From an uncultured Collinsella sp. (GTDB taxonomy: Bacteria; Actinomycetota; Coriobacteriia; Coriobacteriales; Coriobacteriaceae), in assembly GCA_958445065.1 (NCBI GenBank), contig CAUCQW010000013.1, positions 16,521 through 80,520 on the forward strand: DNA of 64,000 nucleotides, written 5' to 3'. The position numbers were made by a program, and so were the translations under genes. Of the stretch, positions 1 through 7,835 are shown piece by piece (the stretch's first letter is position 1; each line of letters starts with the position of its first letter). The notes under the pieces were generated by a model. The model saw nothing but the letters and a program-made list of their open reading frames with translations. It made no database searches and was not told the origin of the DNA.

Positions 1-207
1 TATGAGCGACATGAGGTGCATATCCCTCATGTTTCAAGCTCCAATCTGCCGGATTTGCCCAACTAAAAGTTTACGCCCACGCGCGAACAGGATTTGATTT
101 TTGAAATATGGACGAATTGCTCGTCAGGAGGGTAGAATGGTGCCGACGGCGGCCCAAGTTGTAGAGAGCTGGGCAGAGCCGTTGCTTAACGAAGTTGGGT
201 CATCGTC

Positions 208-333
208 TTAGCGACGGTGGCCTTTCTTTTTGGGCTTCGAGCCCTGCTTGAGTGCCTTGGAAAGGCCGACAAGGGCCGTGAGGAGCGAGACCATAGCGGT
301 CAGGAGCTTCACGAGCTCGGTGAAATCGGTCAT
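208..333 (-). CDS. 41-residue holin-like/toxin-like membrane peptide
   Basis: This short frame has one hydrophobic stretch (VKLLTAMVSLLTALVGL, about residues 8-24) and a basic tail ending KPKKKGHRR. That layout matches the small holin-like or type I toxin peptides found on Gram-positive plasmids and phages, although no specific family can be named. The Met at 333 is chosen because GGAGG lies 8 nt upstream. A Met two codons earlier sits right against the Shine-Dalgarno sequence. It lies downstream of the relaxase on the same strand, so it probably belongs to the mobilizable element. Function is inferred from architecture only. Confidence 0.5.
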   Translation of the reverse strand: MTDFTELVKLLTAMVSLLTALVGLSKALKQGSKPKKKGHRR

Positions 334-520
334 GGGCATCACCTCCCATCGGATGGAGGGCTCTGCCCGGCACGAGGGCTGCCGCCAGCAAGGACGATTC
401 TATCAGAGCGGCTGACTCCCGCCGATCAATTCATACTCCTCACCCTCGCCGAATTGCGAGCATGAAAGAATCGGCACTGGATGGCAGCGCGCTAGGGCAC
501 CGACGATAGGCTTTCCAAAA

Positions 521-1720
521 CTAGCGAGGCGTGCCTCCGCGTGAGAAATCACCGCGATCGACAACGCGATCGTCCATCTGTCGCGACACGGCGCTACCGC
601 TGTGCGCCTGGCCGGCGGCGCGAACACGGTCGTCGCCGGCATCGACAACGCCGCCGGAATAGCGGTTGCGAATCTCCCTTGCGTAGCCGCGACGCGCAAG
701 AAGCTCATCGCGAACCGCCGGATCTTCGAGCAGATCTTCATCGCACTTCGGTGCGATGAACTTAGGGAAGAGATTGTAGGCGACGCCCTTGCTCGCCTTT
801 GCCTGCTCGACCCACGCCGAATACGCTTTTTTAAGCCGTTGGATGTAGATCTCACAGCGCTTCTCGTATGGAAGGGCTCGCTCGGCTTCAAGCACGTTAT
901 TTTTGAAGGCCGCCTCAAGTTGCTTGACCGCAAACCGACCGTCAAGACGGGTCAGGTTGAAAGTGCACTTCGGGTTGCCGGCCTCTTTGATATCAAGATC
1001 TGTCGCATAGACACGATTGTTCTTGATGAAAATGTCTACGCCCCATGAGGCAAGTAATTTTTTGAACTGCTCCATATTCTTCGGGTGGTAGTCGTTGATT
1101 GCAATATGGATCAGCTCGCGCAGATTGTTTTTATAACTGTACTCTCCGCGATCGACAATCTCCTTTTCAATATCGCGCGGCTGTCGATCTCGAATCTTCG
1201 AATTCTTCTTTCCCTTTTCGAGCTGGGCGAGATTCCAGTCCTTATCGAGTTCGCGGACCCATGAGGCGCGTTCGTACTTTCCATGCCGCCCGCCCGTCTC
1301 GCAACGCTTGCCAGTTAACAAATCGGTACGGTTGATCGCCATGTGCACTGCGTAGCGTTTTCCCGCCTTATCGCTTTCTTCGTGCAGCGCGAGAATCACC
1401 TGTTGATGCATATAGTGCTTCGCAAGCCATTGCTCCGCGTAGGCCAAACATGCATCGGGGGTCATCTTGCCCCCGTTGCATGAGCATTCTTCCGGAAGGA
1501 ACGCGAGGATCTGATGAAGCAAGATTACGTTTTTGGCTCCGGCTCTCGACGGCTTGTCGTGATGGAAAACCTTTCTGGTTCTATCCATTTTCGAAAACCA
1601 GCGATCGCTGTATTCGATGTTCCAGCCACCACGCGCAAGCGCATCTTTTCCGTTGATGTATTTACGGACGTTCTTTGCGTAGCGATCGCTCGAAACGCTT
1701 TTCTGTTTGATAACCGTCAC
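521..1720 (-). CDS. Relaxase / mobilization nuclease (MobA-like)
   Basis: This 399-residue protein resembles plasmid relaxases, which nick DNA at oriT and stay bound to the 5' end during conjugative transfer. The segment LALHEESDKAGKRYAVHMAIN, around residues 109-129, carries the spaced histidines followed by Asn expected of the metal-binding HUH motif, and Tyr residues near the N terminus (YAKNVRKY) could supply the nucleophile. The start codon overlaps the stop of the MobC-like gene as ATGA, so the two are translationally coupled. The last 40 residues are rich in Arg, Gly and Asp and look poorly conserved. No helper transfer genes are visible, so it would mobilize only with help in trans. 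Confidence 0.8.
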   Translation of the reverse strand: MTVIKQKSVSSDRYAKNVRKYINGKDALARGGWNIEYSDRWFSKMDRTRKVFHHDKPSRAGAKNVILLHQILAFLPEECSCNGGKMTPDACLAYAEQWLAKHYMHQQVILALHEESDKAGKRYAVHMAINRTDLLTGKRCETGGRHGKYERASWVRELDKDWNLAQLEKGKKNSKIRDRQPRDIEKEIVDRGEYSYKNNLRELIHIAINDYHPKNMEQFKKLLASWGVDIFIKNNRVYATDLDIKEAGNPKCTFNLTRLDGRFAVKQLEAAFKNNVLEAERALPYEKRCEIYIQRLKKAYSAWVEQAKASKGVAYNLFPKFIAPKCDEDLLEDPAVRDELLARRGYAREIRNRYSGGVVDAGDDRVRAAGQAHSGSAVSRQMDDRVVDRGDFSRGGTPR

Positions 1721-2250
1721 TTCACATCACCACCAACGAAATAGCGCTTCTCGAGCTCATCGATAAAACAGTCCAGCTTACGCCCAACTTGGTAAACCTT
1801 TTCGAGTGTGCGGAAAACAGCTTTCTCGTTGTACGCGGGAAGCCCCTGGGCGTTCACGAAGTACATCAGCTGATTGAGATTCGTTCCTTCCTTCAGAAGT
1901 TCGTGATAAATCTTGTCGATCGACGCCCGATCGACATCGATTTTCTCGACATTCCCTTTGAGCAGTACGCGCCGCGCATACGAGCTCACGGTCACGCCAA
2001 GGGAATCAGCATTGCTTTCGATTTTCTTTTTTTCTTCCGGCGAGACCCGGACGTGAATGTCATCGGTTCGGAATTTCTGCCCAGCGATTTCCGAAAAACC
2101 AAAATCGATATCGAGATCGTCGGCATTGCACAAAACGAAGCGGATGAGTTCCGCCTCGCTCATCTCATGTCGCTTTGCGATTGCAGCGATGGTTTTCTTC
2201 TCGTCATTTGAAAGAGACGCCTTGACGGTGTGTGGGCGGAGCCTGCTCAT
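1717..2250 (-). CDS. MobC-like relaxosome accessory protein
   Basis: This 177-residue protein has two ribbon-helix-helix-like stretches. The first, near the N terminus (VKASLSNDEKKTIAAIAKR), precedes a helix. The second (IHVRVSPEEKKKIESNADS, about residues 85-103) is followed by GVTVSSYARRVLL. This is typical of MobC relaxosome proteins, which bind oriT DNA and help the relaxase nick. The C-terminal part (NLNQLMYFVNAQG) is the hallmark of that family. A strong GAGGAGGAA precedes the start. It overlaps the relaxase by 4 nt, and the hairpin-rich DNA upstream is the natural place for oriT. Confidence 0.8.
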   Translation of the reverse strand: MSRLRPHTVKASLSNDEKKTIAAIAKRHEMSEAELIRFVLCNADDLDIDFGFSEIAGQKFRTDDIHVRVSPEEKKKIESNADSLGVTVSSYARRVLLKGNVEKIDVDRASIDKIYHELLKEGTNLNQLMYFVNAQGLPAYNEKAVFRTLEKVYQVGRKLDCFIDELEKRYFVGGDVK

Positions 2251-2340
2251 GATTCCTCCTCGGAAAACGAATCAGCGATCGGAGAGGACTCCGATCAAAA
2301 CCTGCTATGCGATTCGCTTTCCTTGATGAGGAACGGCTGG

Positions 2341-2440
2341 CGTCGTTCCAAAAATGAAGAATCGTCGCCGCGATTCTTCATCGCGAAGTTTCAACTTCAC
2401 GATAACCTTATCGCCGCAGCAGGCGATAGGCAAGGTCTGT
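2341..2440. other. Candidate oriT: cluster of short inverted repeats upstream of mobC
   Basis: Four close hairpins lie just upstream of the mob operon. They are a 10-bp perfect repeat TGAAGAATCG/CGATTCTTCA (2355-2364 and 2371-2380), GAAGTT/AACTTC (2385-2390 and 2393-2398), GATAA/TTATC (2401-2412) and an overlapping TATCGCC/GGCGATA pair. Origins of transfer typically sit here and contain such repeats. No nick site is recognised, so the assignment is positional inference. Confidence 0.4.
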
Positions 2441-2535
2441 GGCGTGGTGTTTTTGGGGTCCGAATGGGCCCACAAAAATGCCACCCACAGTCATCTTGCA
2501 ATCACCGGAACGGCGATTGGGCGGAGCGTAGCGTA

Positions 2536-2708
2536 GACACGAAATGAGAGGCCTCGTTTCGAGCGAAAGGCTTCGCGGTGTCGTAGTGTCAGCGGAGACC
2601 GTGAGCGGAAGCGAATTTTTAACGCGAAGGATGCTGAGTGTTAGAAATTCGCTGTAGCGAGAGCGGAGCGGTGATGCGAATGCGAGGGATGCCGAGTGTT
2701 TGCATTAC
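2536..2708 (+). ncRNA. Candidate structured RNA (or ssDNA structure) with tandem hairpins and a conserved loop
   Basis: Two adjacent hairpins have unrelated stems but nearly identical 16-nt loops, GCGARGGATGCYGAGT. Stem 1 pairs 2611-2623 with 2640-2652 (13 bp); stem 2 pairs 2671-2681 with 2698-2708 (11 bp). The only non-Watson-Crick pairs are G-T, which are allowed in RNA read from the plus strand. Just before, two hairpins with identical AGGC tetraloops (2540-2561 and 2563-2576) are enclosed by GACAC/GTGTC (2536-2540 and 2578-2582). No promoter was identified, so expression is unproven. Confidence 0.4.
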
Positions 2709-2863
2709 CGCGCAGCGGACTCCGGGCGAGGGCTGAAGCAAGTTGATGGAAGACCTTACCGATTTGCGGAAGGTTTTGCCCAAAGCATCCGGCACCGCCG
2801 GATTCTTTTGGAACGCCCTCTCGTTTGATTGCTTTCCTATCGTTTGCTCCTAGACTGGGCGTC

Positions 2864-2889
2864 TAAAAAAGGCGGCCGAACCGGCCGCC
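2864..2889 (-). terminator. Rho-independent terminator of the lipoprotein gene
   Basis: Read on the minus strand, a GC-rich stem GGCGGCCG/CGGCCGCC with a 3-nt loop is followed directly by six T. It lies about 50 nt after the lipoprotein stop codon. Confidence 0.85.
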
Positions 2890-2940
2890 CACAAATAAAT
2901 AAACATTTACCGAATGTAAGAGGAGAGGAACATATGTCCA

Positions 2941-3591
2941 TCATTCCCAGTGACCGGCAACATCGACGACCCAATGTTGTCCCGTAGCCTGCTGTTCATA
3001 ATGTCCTTGGTCCTCAGAGGTGGTATACGAATCATTGATTGCAGAACCGCCGTTAGGATGCTGCGCATCGCCAAAAGTAGCGTGAGCGTGAGCGTCCATT
3101 TCGGCTGCAGATCCAAATGCTGCGTGGCATGCACTGCAGATCCAACGTTCATGGCGCGTATAAACCACATTCGGCACCCAGACCTGGCTGTAATCTGTCT
3201 CCCAGTGGCCCTGCTCGGCAACCCACTTCTTCTGGCTGCCGCCGTTGGAAGAGGAATTGTTGCTGCCGGAACTCTGCGAATTGCCGGAATTCTGCTTGGA
3301 CTGGGAGGAATCGCCCTTGTTGTCCGACTTCGAGGAATCGGAAGACTTGTTATCCTCCTTCTTGGAGTCATCGGACTTCTGGTCCTTGTCGTCGGATTCT
3401 TTCTTCTCCTCGGTCTTGGTTCCAGAGGTTTGCGCCGCCTTTTCTTCGCTTGGCTTCTTTTTGTCTTTGTTCTTTACCGCTGTGGCGGCCCTTTCCGTAG
3501 AGCCGCTTCCTTGCTTTGCAACGCCGGCACATCCAAGTTGAGGTGCCGAAAGGCACACCAGAAGCGCAACGATAATAGCCTTTTTTCTCAC
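2941..3591 (-). CDS. Lipoprotein with Ser/Lys/Asp linker and C2H2-like C-terminal domain
   Basis: The GTG start at 3591 gives a classical lipoprotein signal: basic RKK, a hydrophobic core IIVALLVCLSAP and the lipobox QLGC. It has GGGGAG 6 nt upstream, whereas an upstream ATG at 3609 would add six polar residues. After the lipid anchor comes a long low-complexity Lys/Asp/Ser/Gln linker (to about residue 125). A C-terminal domain follows, with GHWE/GHYE repeats and CSACHAAF followed by HAHATFGDAQH, a pattern suggesting a bound metal. Such modules occur on Gram-positive surface proteins, but the role is unknown. It follows the large surface protein after a hairpin, so the two may be co-expressed. 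Confidence 0.7.
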   Translation of the reverse strand: MRKKAIIVALLVCLSAPQLGCAGVAKQGSGSTERAATAVKNKDKKKPSEEKAAQTSGTKTEEKKESDDKDQKSDDSKKEDNKSSDSSKSDNKGDSSQSKQNSGNSQSSGSNNSSSNGGSQKKWVAEQGHWETDYSQVWVPNVVYTRHERWICSACHAAFGSAAEMDAHAHATFGDAQHPNGGSAINDSYTTSEDQGHYEQQATGQHWVVDVAGHWE

Positions 3592-3615
3592 ACCGATCTC
3601 CCCGTCCATGAAACC

Positions 3616-3647
3616 GGGCGTTGGACACTAGCCGATATCCAACGCCC
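3616..3647 (-). terminator. Intercistronic hairpin between surface protein and lipoprotein genes
   Basis: A perfect 10-bp inverted repeat GGGCGTTGGA/TCCAACGCCC (3616-3625 and 3638-3647) with a 12-nt loop follows the surface protein stop. There is no T-run, so it may be a partial terminator or an mRNA-stabilising structure that tunes the lipoprotein. Confidence 0.5.
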
Positions 3648-3656
3648 GACTCGCTT

Positions 3657-6600
3657 TTACATCTGCTCGCGGCGCTTCTTCCGGTCGAGGAAGACGCCGG
3701 CTGCCACAAGGACGGTACCGCCGATGGCGAACGTCTCGCCGATGAGGCCCGTGCGGTCGCCGGTCTGGGCGAGGTTGCCGGGCCGGGCGGTCTCCGTGCC
3801 GGCGAGATGCTTCGGGCTGTATGCCACCTGTTGCTTTGCGGCCTCCTCTGCCTCCTGTCGTGCGATCTCATCGGAAAGCTCCTGCTCCGCCGCGATGCGG
3901 TCGGACTTCGCCTGCTCGTAGGCGGCGAGCGCCGCATCATAGCCGGGCTTGAGCCCGTCCAGCGCAGCCTGCTTCTCGTCCAGGATGACTTTGGCGGGCG
4001 CGACCTTGGCACGTGCCTCGACTGCTGCGGCGAAAAGCGCGTTGAGGGCGTCATCCGCGTTCGCGTCATGGCCGGAAGCGATCGCCGCGTCGGCATTGAT
4101 GGAGTTCAGCCTCGCCAGCTTGGCGTCTGCCTGCGCCTTTGCCTGTTCGGCGGCGGAGACCAGGGACTCGGCGGCGATGGTATCCGCCTTCGCGGCATCG
4201 AGCGCGGCCTTGGTGTCATTGACGGCCTTTACTGCATCCTGCTGGCGCTGCTGTGCCTCTGCGAGCTTCGCGGCAAGACCGGTGAGGATGTCGAGGTTCG
4301 ACTGTGCGTCCTCGAGATCGGTCTGGGAGCCGGTGAGCCTGTCGGCGGCAACGCCGGTGTCGGCCTTTGCGGCATCGACGGCACGCTGGGCATCCGCGAG
4401 GGCGCGTGCGGTGCCGTCCGCCTTTTGCTTGGCGGCTGCGAGGACTGCCGCCTTCTCGGCTTGGTCGGCTGCCGCCGCGTCGTGAACGCTCTTTGCTGTA
4501 TCGACCGCCTTCTTGGCGTCGGCGATGTCCTGGAAGAACTTCGCGAGGTCGGCGTTCGCATCGTCCACGCCCTGCTGCTTAGCAGCGGTGTCCGCCTTGG
4601 CGGAATCCAACTTAGACTGTGCGGTCGTTACGGCTGCGTTGGCAGCATCAAAGGCGACCTGCTTCTGCTGGACGGTCGACTTTGCCGTATCGACTGCCGC
4701 GTTGGCGGCATCGAGGTCCGATTTCGCCGCATCAAGCTCGGTCTGGGCATCCGTGACGCCCTGTTGCTTGGCGGCGACATCAGCATTGGCGGCATCGACG
4801 GCACGCTGGGCATCCGCGACGCCCTGCTTCGCGGCATCGACACCTGCCTGTGCGGAATCCGCTGCGACCTGCTTCTGCTGAACGGTTGCGGTGGCGCCGG
4901 CGGCTGCCTGCTTCTTGGATGCGAGATCGGCCTTGGCTGCGTCGAGTGCGCTCTTGGCGTTCTTGAGACCGTTGATATAGGAGGTCAGCTTTTGCTCGTA
5001 CTCGTCGACGGAGATGGGGTTCGTGTTCCAACCGGAGCCGGACCAGCCGGAGATCTCTGCGGTATAGCACTGCGTCTGAAGCCCGGACATGGTGCCCTTG
5101 GTGCAGGTTGCCATTCCCATAACGGCGAGTTCGGGATTGATGATGTTCATGTAATGGCCGACGGTGCCGCTGCTGCCGTTCTCCCAGCGGCAGTTGTTTG
5201 CAATCCAATGGTTGATTGCGACGCCGTTCTTTGCATAGAAATCATAGGCATCCTTGCCGACAAGACCGGTGACTCCATAAAGGGCCTCCGTTGCCTTGTC
5301 GAAAAAGCCCTTCTCCTGCTCGATCCACTGCCCACTCGGATCGATTCCGTAATTCCATGCCAGGTTTTCGGCAAAATTATATTGACGGGCATGATCGAGC
5401 ACAGTGTCACTGTAGTTGGCATCCGCAATGGCACCGGCGATGAGCTTGTAGGTGACCTGGAGCTCGGACAGGCCGACCGACTTGCGGTAGTCGTTGACGG
5501 ACTTCATCCACCTGATCGCATTGAGCATGTTATCAAGGGACGTGGCGTCCTTGGAGTTGCCGACTTCGGTCTTTCCGGCATATTTGGCGTTCAGGATGAT
5601 GTTGACTGCGTCATCGGCACCCATGGCACGGAAGAAGCCGATGGCTCCCTGCTTGAGCTGCGCGTCGGCGGAATCGAGTTTTGCCTGTGCCTCGTCGACC
5701 TTCTGCTGCGCGGCGGTCACGGCGGCGTCTGCGGTATCCTTTGCGGCCTTGGCGTTCGCAAGCTCTACATCGGCGGCTGCCTTGGCGGACTCAGCGTCCT
5801 TGACAGCCTGCTTCGCTGCATCCAGCTTGGAGATGGCGTCGACGTTCGCCTGCTTGGCGGCATCGAGGTCGGCGTTCGCGGCATCGAGTGCGGACTGGGC
5901 GGCGTTCATGCCGGATTCGGCATCGGCCGCGGCCTGCTGCTTTATGGAGAGGGACGCCTGGGCATCATTCAGCTCGGTCTGCGCCGTTGCTGCAGCGGAC
6001 TGCGCCTGCTCGAGCTCGGACTCGCACTGGGACTGTGCCGCTTGTGCGGCAGCGAGGGCTGCCTCCGCGTCCGCGACCTTCTGTTTTGCCGCATCGTACT
6101 CCGGACCGCTGGCGCCTGCCTCCGCTGCGGCGAGGTCGGCTTTCGCCTTCTCGTAGGCGGCGCTGGCGGCTGCGGCCTTCGCATCCGCCGCGTCCTTGTT
6201 CTGCTGGGCTGCAGTGAGGACGGCATCGGCGGAATCCTTTGCAGACTGGGCCGCAACCAGCTTGGACTGGGCATCGGCAAGCGTCGCGTTGGCGTTGTCG
6301 AGTTCGGCCTGTGCCCTGCTCACGGTATCCGTGGCGTCGCGCACGGCCTGCTCGGCGGCACGGATAGCCTCCGGGGTGGCGCCTACGGCATCGGCCTTGG
6401 CTTTATCGAGGGCGTCCTTGGCATCTTGGGCCGCCTTGAGGGCGGACTGGTACGCTTCGACCTTCTCGGACGCATCTGCCTTGGCGTCTGCGAGACCCGC
6501 CTTCGCCTGCTCGAGGTCCTTGCCGGCGGCATCGGCGGCGTCCTTGCCCTCTGCGACCTGACGGGCGTACTCGTCCATTGCCGCTCGGTCGGCTGCCGTG

Positions 6601-7013
6601 CCGGCGCTGACTGCCGAATCGTAGGATGCCTTGGCCTGGTCGCGGGCGGAAGCCGCCTCGTTGTAGGGACCGGCGGCCTCATCGTAGGATGCCTTGGCGG
6701 CGTCCTCCTTCGCCTTCGCCTCGTCGACTGCCTTCTGCAGGTCCGCGATAGTCTGTGCGGCGGATTTTGCGCCGGTACCGGATGCCGCGCCGGCGTGGGC
6801 GGCGATCGGCGACATCACGGCGGGGTGCTGTGTGCCCCCGTCACCGGTCTGGGCGAATGCCGTGAACGGTGAGATGAGGCTCGACCCGGTCATGGCGGCC
6901 ATGGTCGCCGCGGTGACGGTCAGACGCGCGATCCCCTTCGGAGTGTGAATCTTTTTGCTTGGCAGTGCGGCGAAGTGATCGCCACCGGCAGCGAAGTGCT
7001 TTCCCTGAGTCAT
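3657..7013 (-). CDS. Large sortase-anchored surface protein: coiled coils around a CAP/SCP domain
   Basis: This 1118-residue protein starts with an extended signal region containing a hydrophobic core (VTAATMAAMTGSSLISPFTAFA). Residues about 80-460 and 640-1070 are Ala/Asp/Lys-rich heptad repeats, such as variants of DAAKAD, typical of long coiled-coil stalks. Between them lies a globular CAP/SCP-like domain (about 470-640) with NDYRKSVGL, AENLAWNYG and VGHYMNIINP. The C terminus has LAQTGD at about 1081, a hydrophobic helix and RKKRREQM, the signature of sortase cell-wall anchoring with a variant LPXTG. It probably acts as an adhesin or wall-associated factor (inference). It is transcribed divergently from an XRE regulator 124 bp away. 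Confidence 0.85.
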   Translation of the reverse strand: MTQGKHFAAGGDHFAALPSKKIHTPKGIARLTVTAATMAAMTGSSLISPFTAFAQTGDGGTQHPAVMSPIAAHAGAASGTGAKSAAQTIADLQKAVDEAKAKEDAAKASYDEAAGPYNEAASARDQAKASYDSAVSAGTAADRAAMDEYARQVAEGKDAADAAGKDLEQAKAGLADAKADASEKVEAYQSALKAAQDAKDALDKAKADAVGATPEAIRAAEQAVRDATDTVSRAQAELDNANATLADAQSKLVAAQSAKDSADAVLTAAQQNKDAADAKAAAASAAYEKAKADLAAAEAGASGPEYDAAKQKVADAEAALAAAQAAQSQCESELEQAQSAAATAQTELNDAQASLSIKQQAAADAESGMNAAQSALDAANADLDAAKQANVDAISKLDAAKQAVKDAESAKAAADVELANAKAAKDTADAAVTAAQQKVDEAQAKLDSADAQLKQGAIGFFRAMGADDAVNIILNAKYAGKTEVGNSKDATSLDNMLNAIRWMKSVNDYRKSVGLSELQVTYKLIAGAIADANYSDTVLDHARQYNFAENLAWNYGIDPSGQWIEQEKGFFDKATEALYGVTGLVGKDAYDFYAKNGVAINHWIANNCRWENGSSGTVGHYMNIINPELAVMGMATCTKGTMSGLQTQCYTAEISGWSGSGWNTNPISVDEYEQKLTSYINGLKNAKSALDAAKADLASKKQAAAGATATVQQKQVAADSAQAGVDAAKQGVADAQRAVDAANADVAAKQQGVTDAQTELDAAKSDLDAANAAVDTAKSTVQQKQVAFDAANAAVTTAQSKLDSAKADTAAKQQGVDDANADLAKFFQDIADAKKAVDTAKSVHDAAAADQAEKAAVLAAAKQKADGTARALADAQRAVDAAKADTGVAADRLTGSQTDLEDAQSNLDILTGLAAKLAEAQQRQQDAVKAVNDTKAALDAAKADTIAAESLVSAAEQAKAQADAKLARLNSINADAAIASGHDANADDALNALFAAAVEARAKVAPAKVILDEKQAALDGLKPGYDAALAAYEQAKSDRIAAEQELSDEIARQEAEEAAKQQVAYSPKHLAGTETARPGNLAQTGDRTGLIGETFAIGGTVLVAAGVFLDRKKRREQM

Positions 7014-7096
7014 TGTGCGGTTCCATTCCTTTTCCGTGCCCTATCCGACTGGGCATCAGAGTGCTTTCCAATAGAGATAATTATGCGCCTTAACTG

Positions 7097-7137
7097 GGAT
7101 TGTTGTATATAGTCCGTTGGCATAAATACAACAATCC
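7097..7137 (+). promoter_or_regulatory. Palindromic operator over the XRE gene promoter
   Basis: A perfect 12-bp inverted repeat, GGATTGTTGTAT (7097-7108) and ATACAACAATCC (7126-7137), brackets a promoter. The -35 is TTGTTG (7100-7105) and the -10 is TAAATA (7123-7128), with a 17-bp spacer. The right arm ends at the base before the ATG, so the predicted transcript would be leaderless. A third half-site, ACAACAATCC, lies inside the gene at 7170-7179. This suggests autoregulation and possibly control of the divergent surface protein. Confidence 0.65.
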
Positions 7138-7386
7138 ATGACTCTTTTTGTCATGGATATCTCGCCGCTACAACAATCCTTTGGTCTACGGTGCAAAGAA
7201 CTCAGATCAGAGTCTGGTTACTCACAAGAGCAATTTGCGAACCGCATTGACATGGACAGGTCTTACTATGCCTCGATAGAAGTCGGGAGAAGAAATGTCA
7301 GTCTTTCTAACCTCTCTAAAATTGCCAATGGATTCAACATATCAATTGCTGCACTTATGACTGGTGTCAGCGATAAAACGAATTAG
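7138..7386 (+). CDS. XRE-family helix-turn-helix regulator
   Basis: This 82-residue protein is almost entirely one Cro/C1-type helix-turn-helix domain. GLRCKELRSESGYSQEQFA forms the first helices, RIDMDRSYYASIEVGRR the recognition region, and NVSLSNLSKIANGFNISIAALM the C-terminal helices. The family binds palindromic operators. An internal Met at 7153 is an alternative start. Neither has a Shine-Dalgarno sequence, and the promoter geometry favours leaderless translation from 7138. It faces away from the surface protein gene and is likely its local regulator as well as its own (inference). Confidence 0.85.
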   Translation: MTLFVMDISPLQQSFGLRCKELRSESGYSQEQFANRIDMDRSYYASIEVGRRNVSLSNLSKIANGFNISIAALMTGVSDKTN

Positions 7387-7487
7387 TCCATCATCATCAT
7401 CAGCGAACGCAGTGAGCGTATCAATCGACGGCGTAGCCGGCGGCAAGGTCACGGCACGTGACCGCGCAGCGAGCTTTGCGAGCGAAG

Positions 7488-7518
7488 GGGACGGCATCGC
7501 CGTCCCTATTTCTTTATA
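7488..7518 (+). terminator. Terminator after the XRE gene
   Basis: GGGACGGC and GCCGTCCC (7488-7495 and 7499-7506) form an 8-bp stem with a short loop, followed by TATTTCTTT. The preceding 100 bases hold further small GC-rich hairpins, for example GGTCAC/GTGACC at about 7447-7463. Confidence 0.7.
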
Positions 7519-7542
7519 GTATATTTCTCCATTAATTGGTCT

Positions 7543-7705
7543 CACCAAAATGGGTATAGCACAAGCTTCTGAACAGGCGTTTTTATCAAAAACTCAAAGC
7601 AGTCGAATCATCAAAATGGTGAAATATTTTACCCAAAAGGGGGAAGCGCTTCACCAAAATGGAACCGACTGACAGCTGTTGAAAACTTTTATCCCCAAAA
7701 TGGTG
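7543..7705. repeat. Four spaced copies of a CAAAATGG motif
   Basis: Copies of CACCAAAATGG or close variants occur at 7543-7553, 7609-7621, 7652-7662 and 7693-7705. Full sites resemble the palindrome CACCA-AAA-TGGTG. The rest of the 7519-7835 interval has no coding frame I can support, only an 8-bp inverted repeat CAGGTCAG/CTGACCTG (7796-7826) near the tRNA 3' end. The role is unknown. Confidence 0.5.
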
Positions 7706-7835
7706 ATTTCCTGTTTTCAGTGGAAAACTCGGGAAGTCATAATATTTACTTACCAGATTTACAAACGGAAGCGGTTCTTAGCCCCAAAACCAGAACAGGT
7801 CAGAAGCAAAAATAACTCCTGACCTGCGATTTTCC

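Noticed and set aside
1..66. Open frame reaching a stop at 64-66, possibly the end of a gene entering from the left
   Set aside because: Only 21 codons are visible and a stop-free run of that length is common by chance; no motif supports it.
137..211. 24-codon frame with a GGAGG-type ribosome site
   Set aside because: Too short and without hydrophobic or biased composition to call a gene; kept only as context for the convergent peptide.
2230..2547. Plus-strand frame across the mob promoter and hairpins
   Set aside because: It overlaps mobC and the candidate oriT, has no ribosome site and an atypical composition.
3621..6872. Very long plus-strand frame opposite the surface protein
   Set aside because: It is the mirror of the Ala-rich coiled-coil codons; its Leu/Gly/Cys composition is unnatural and it has no ribosome site or domain.
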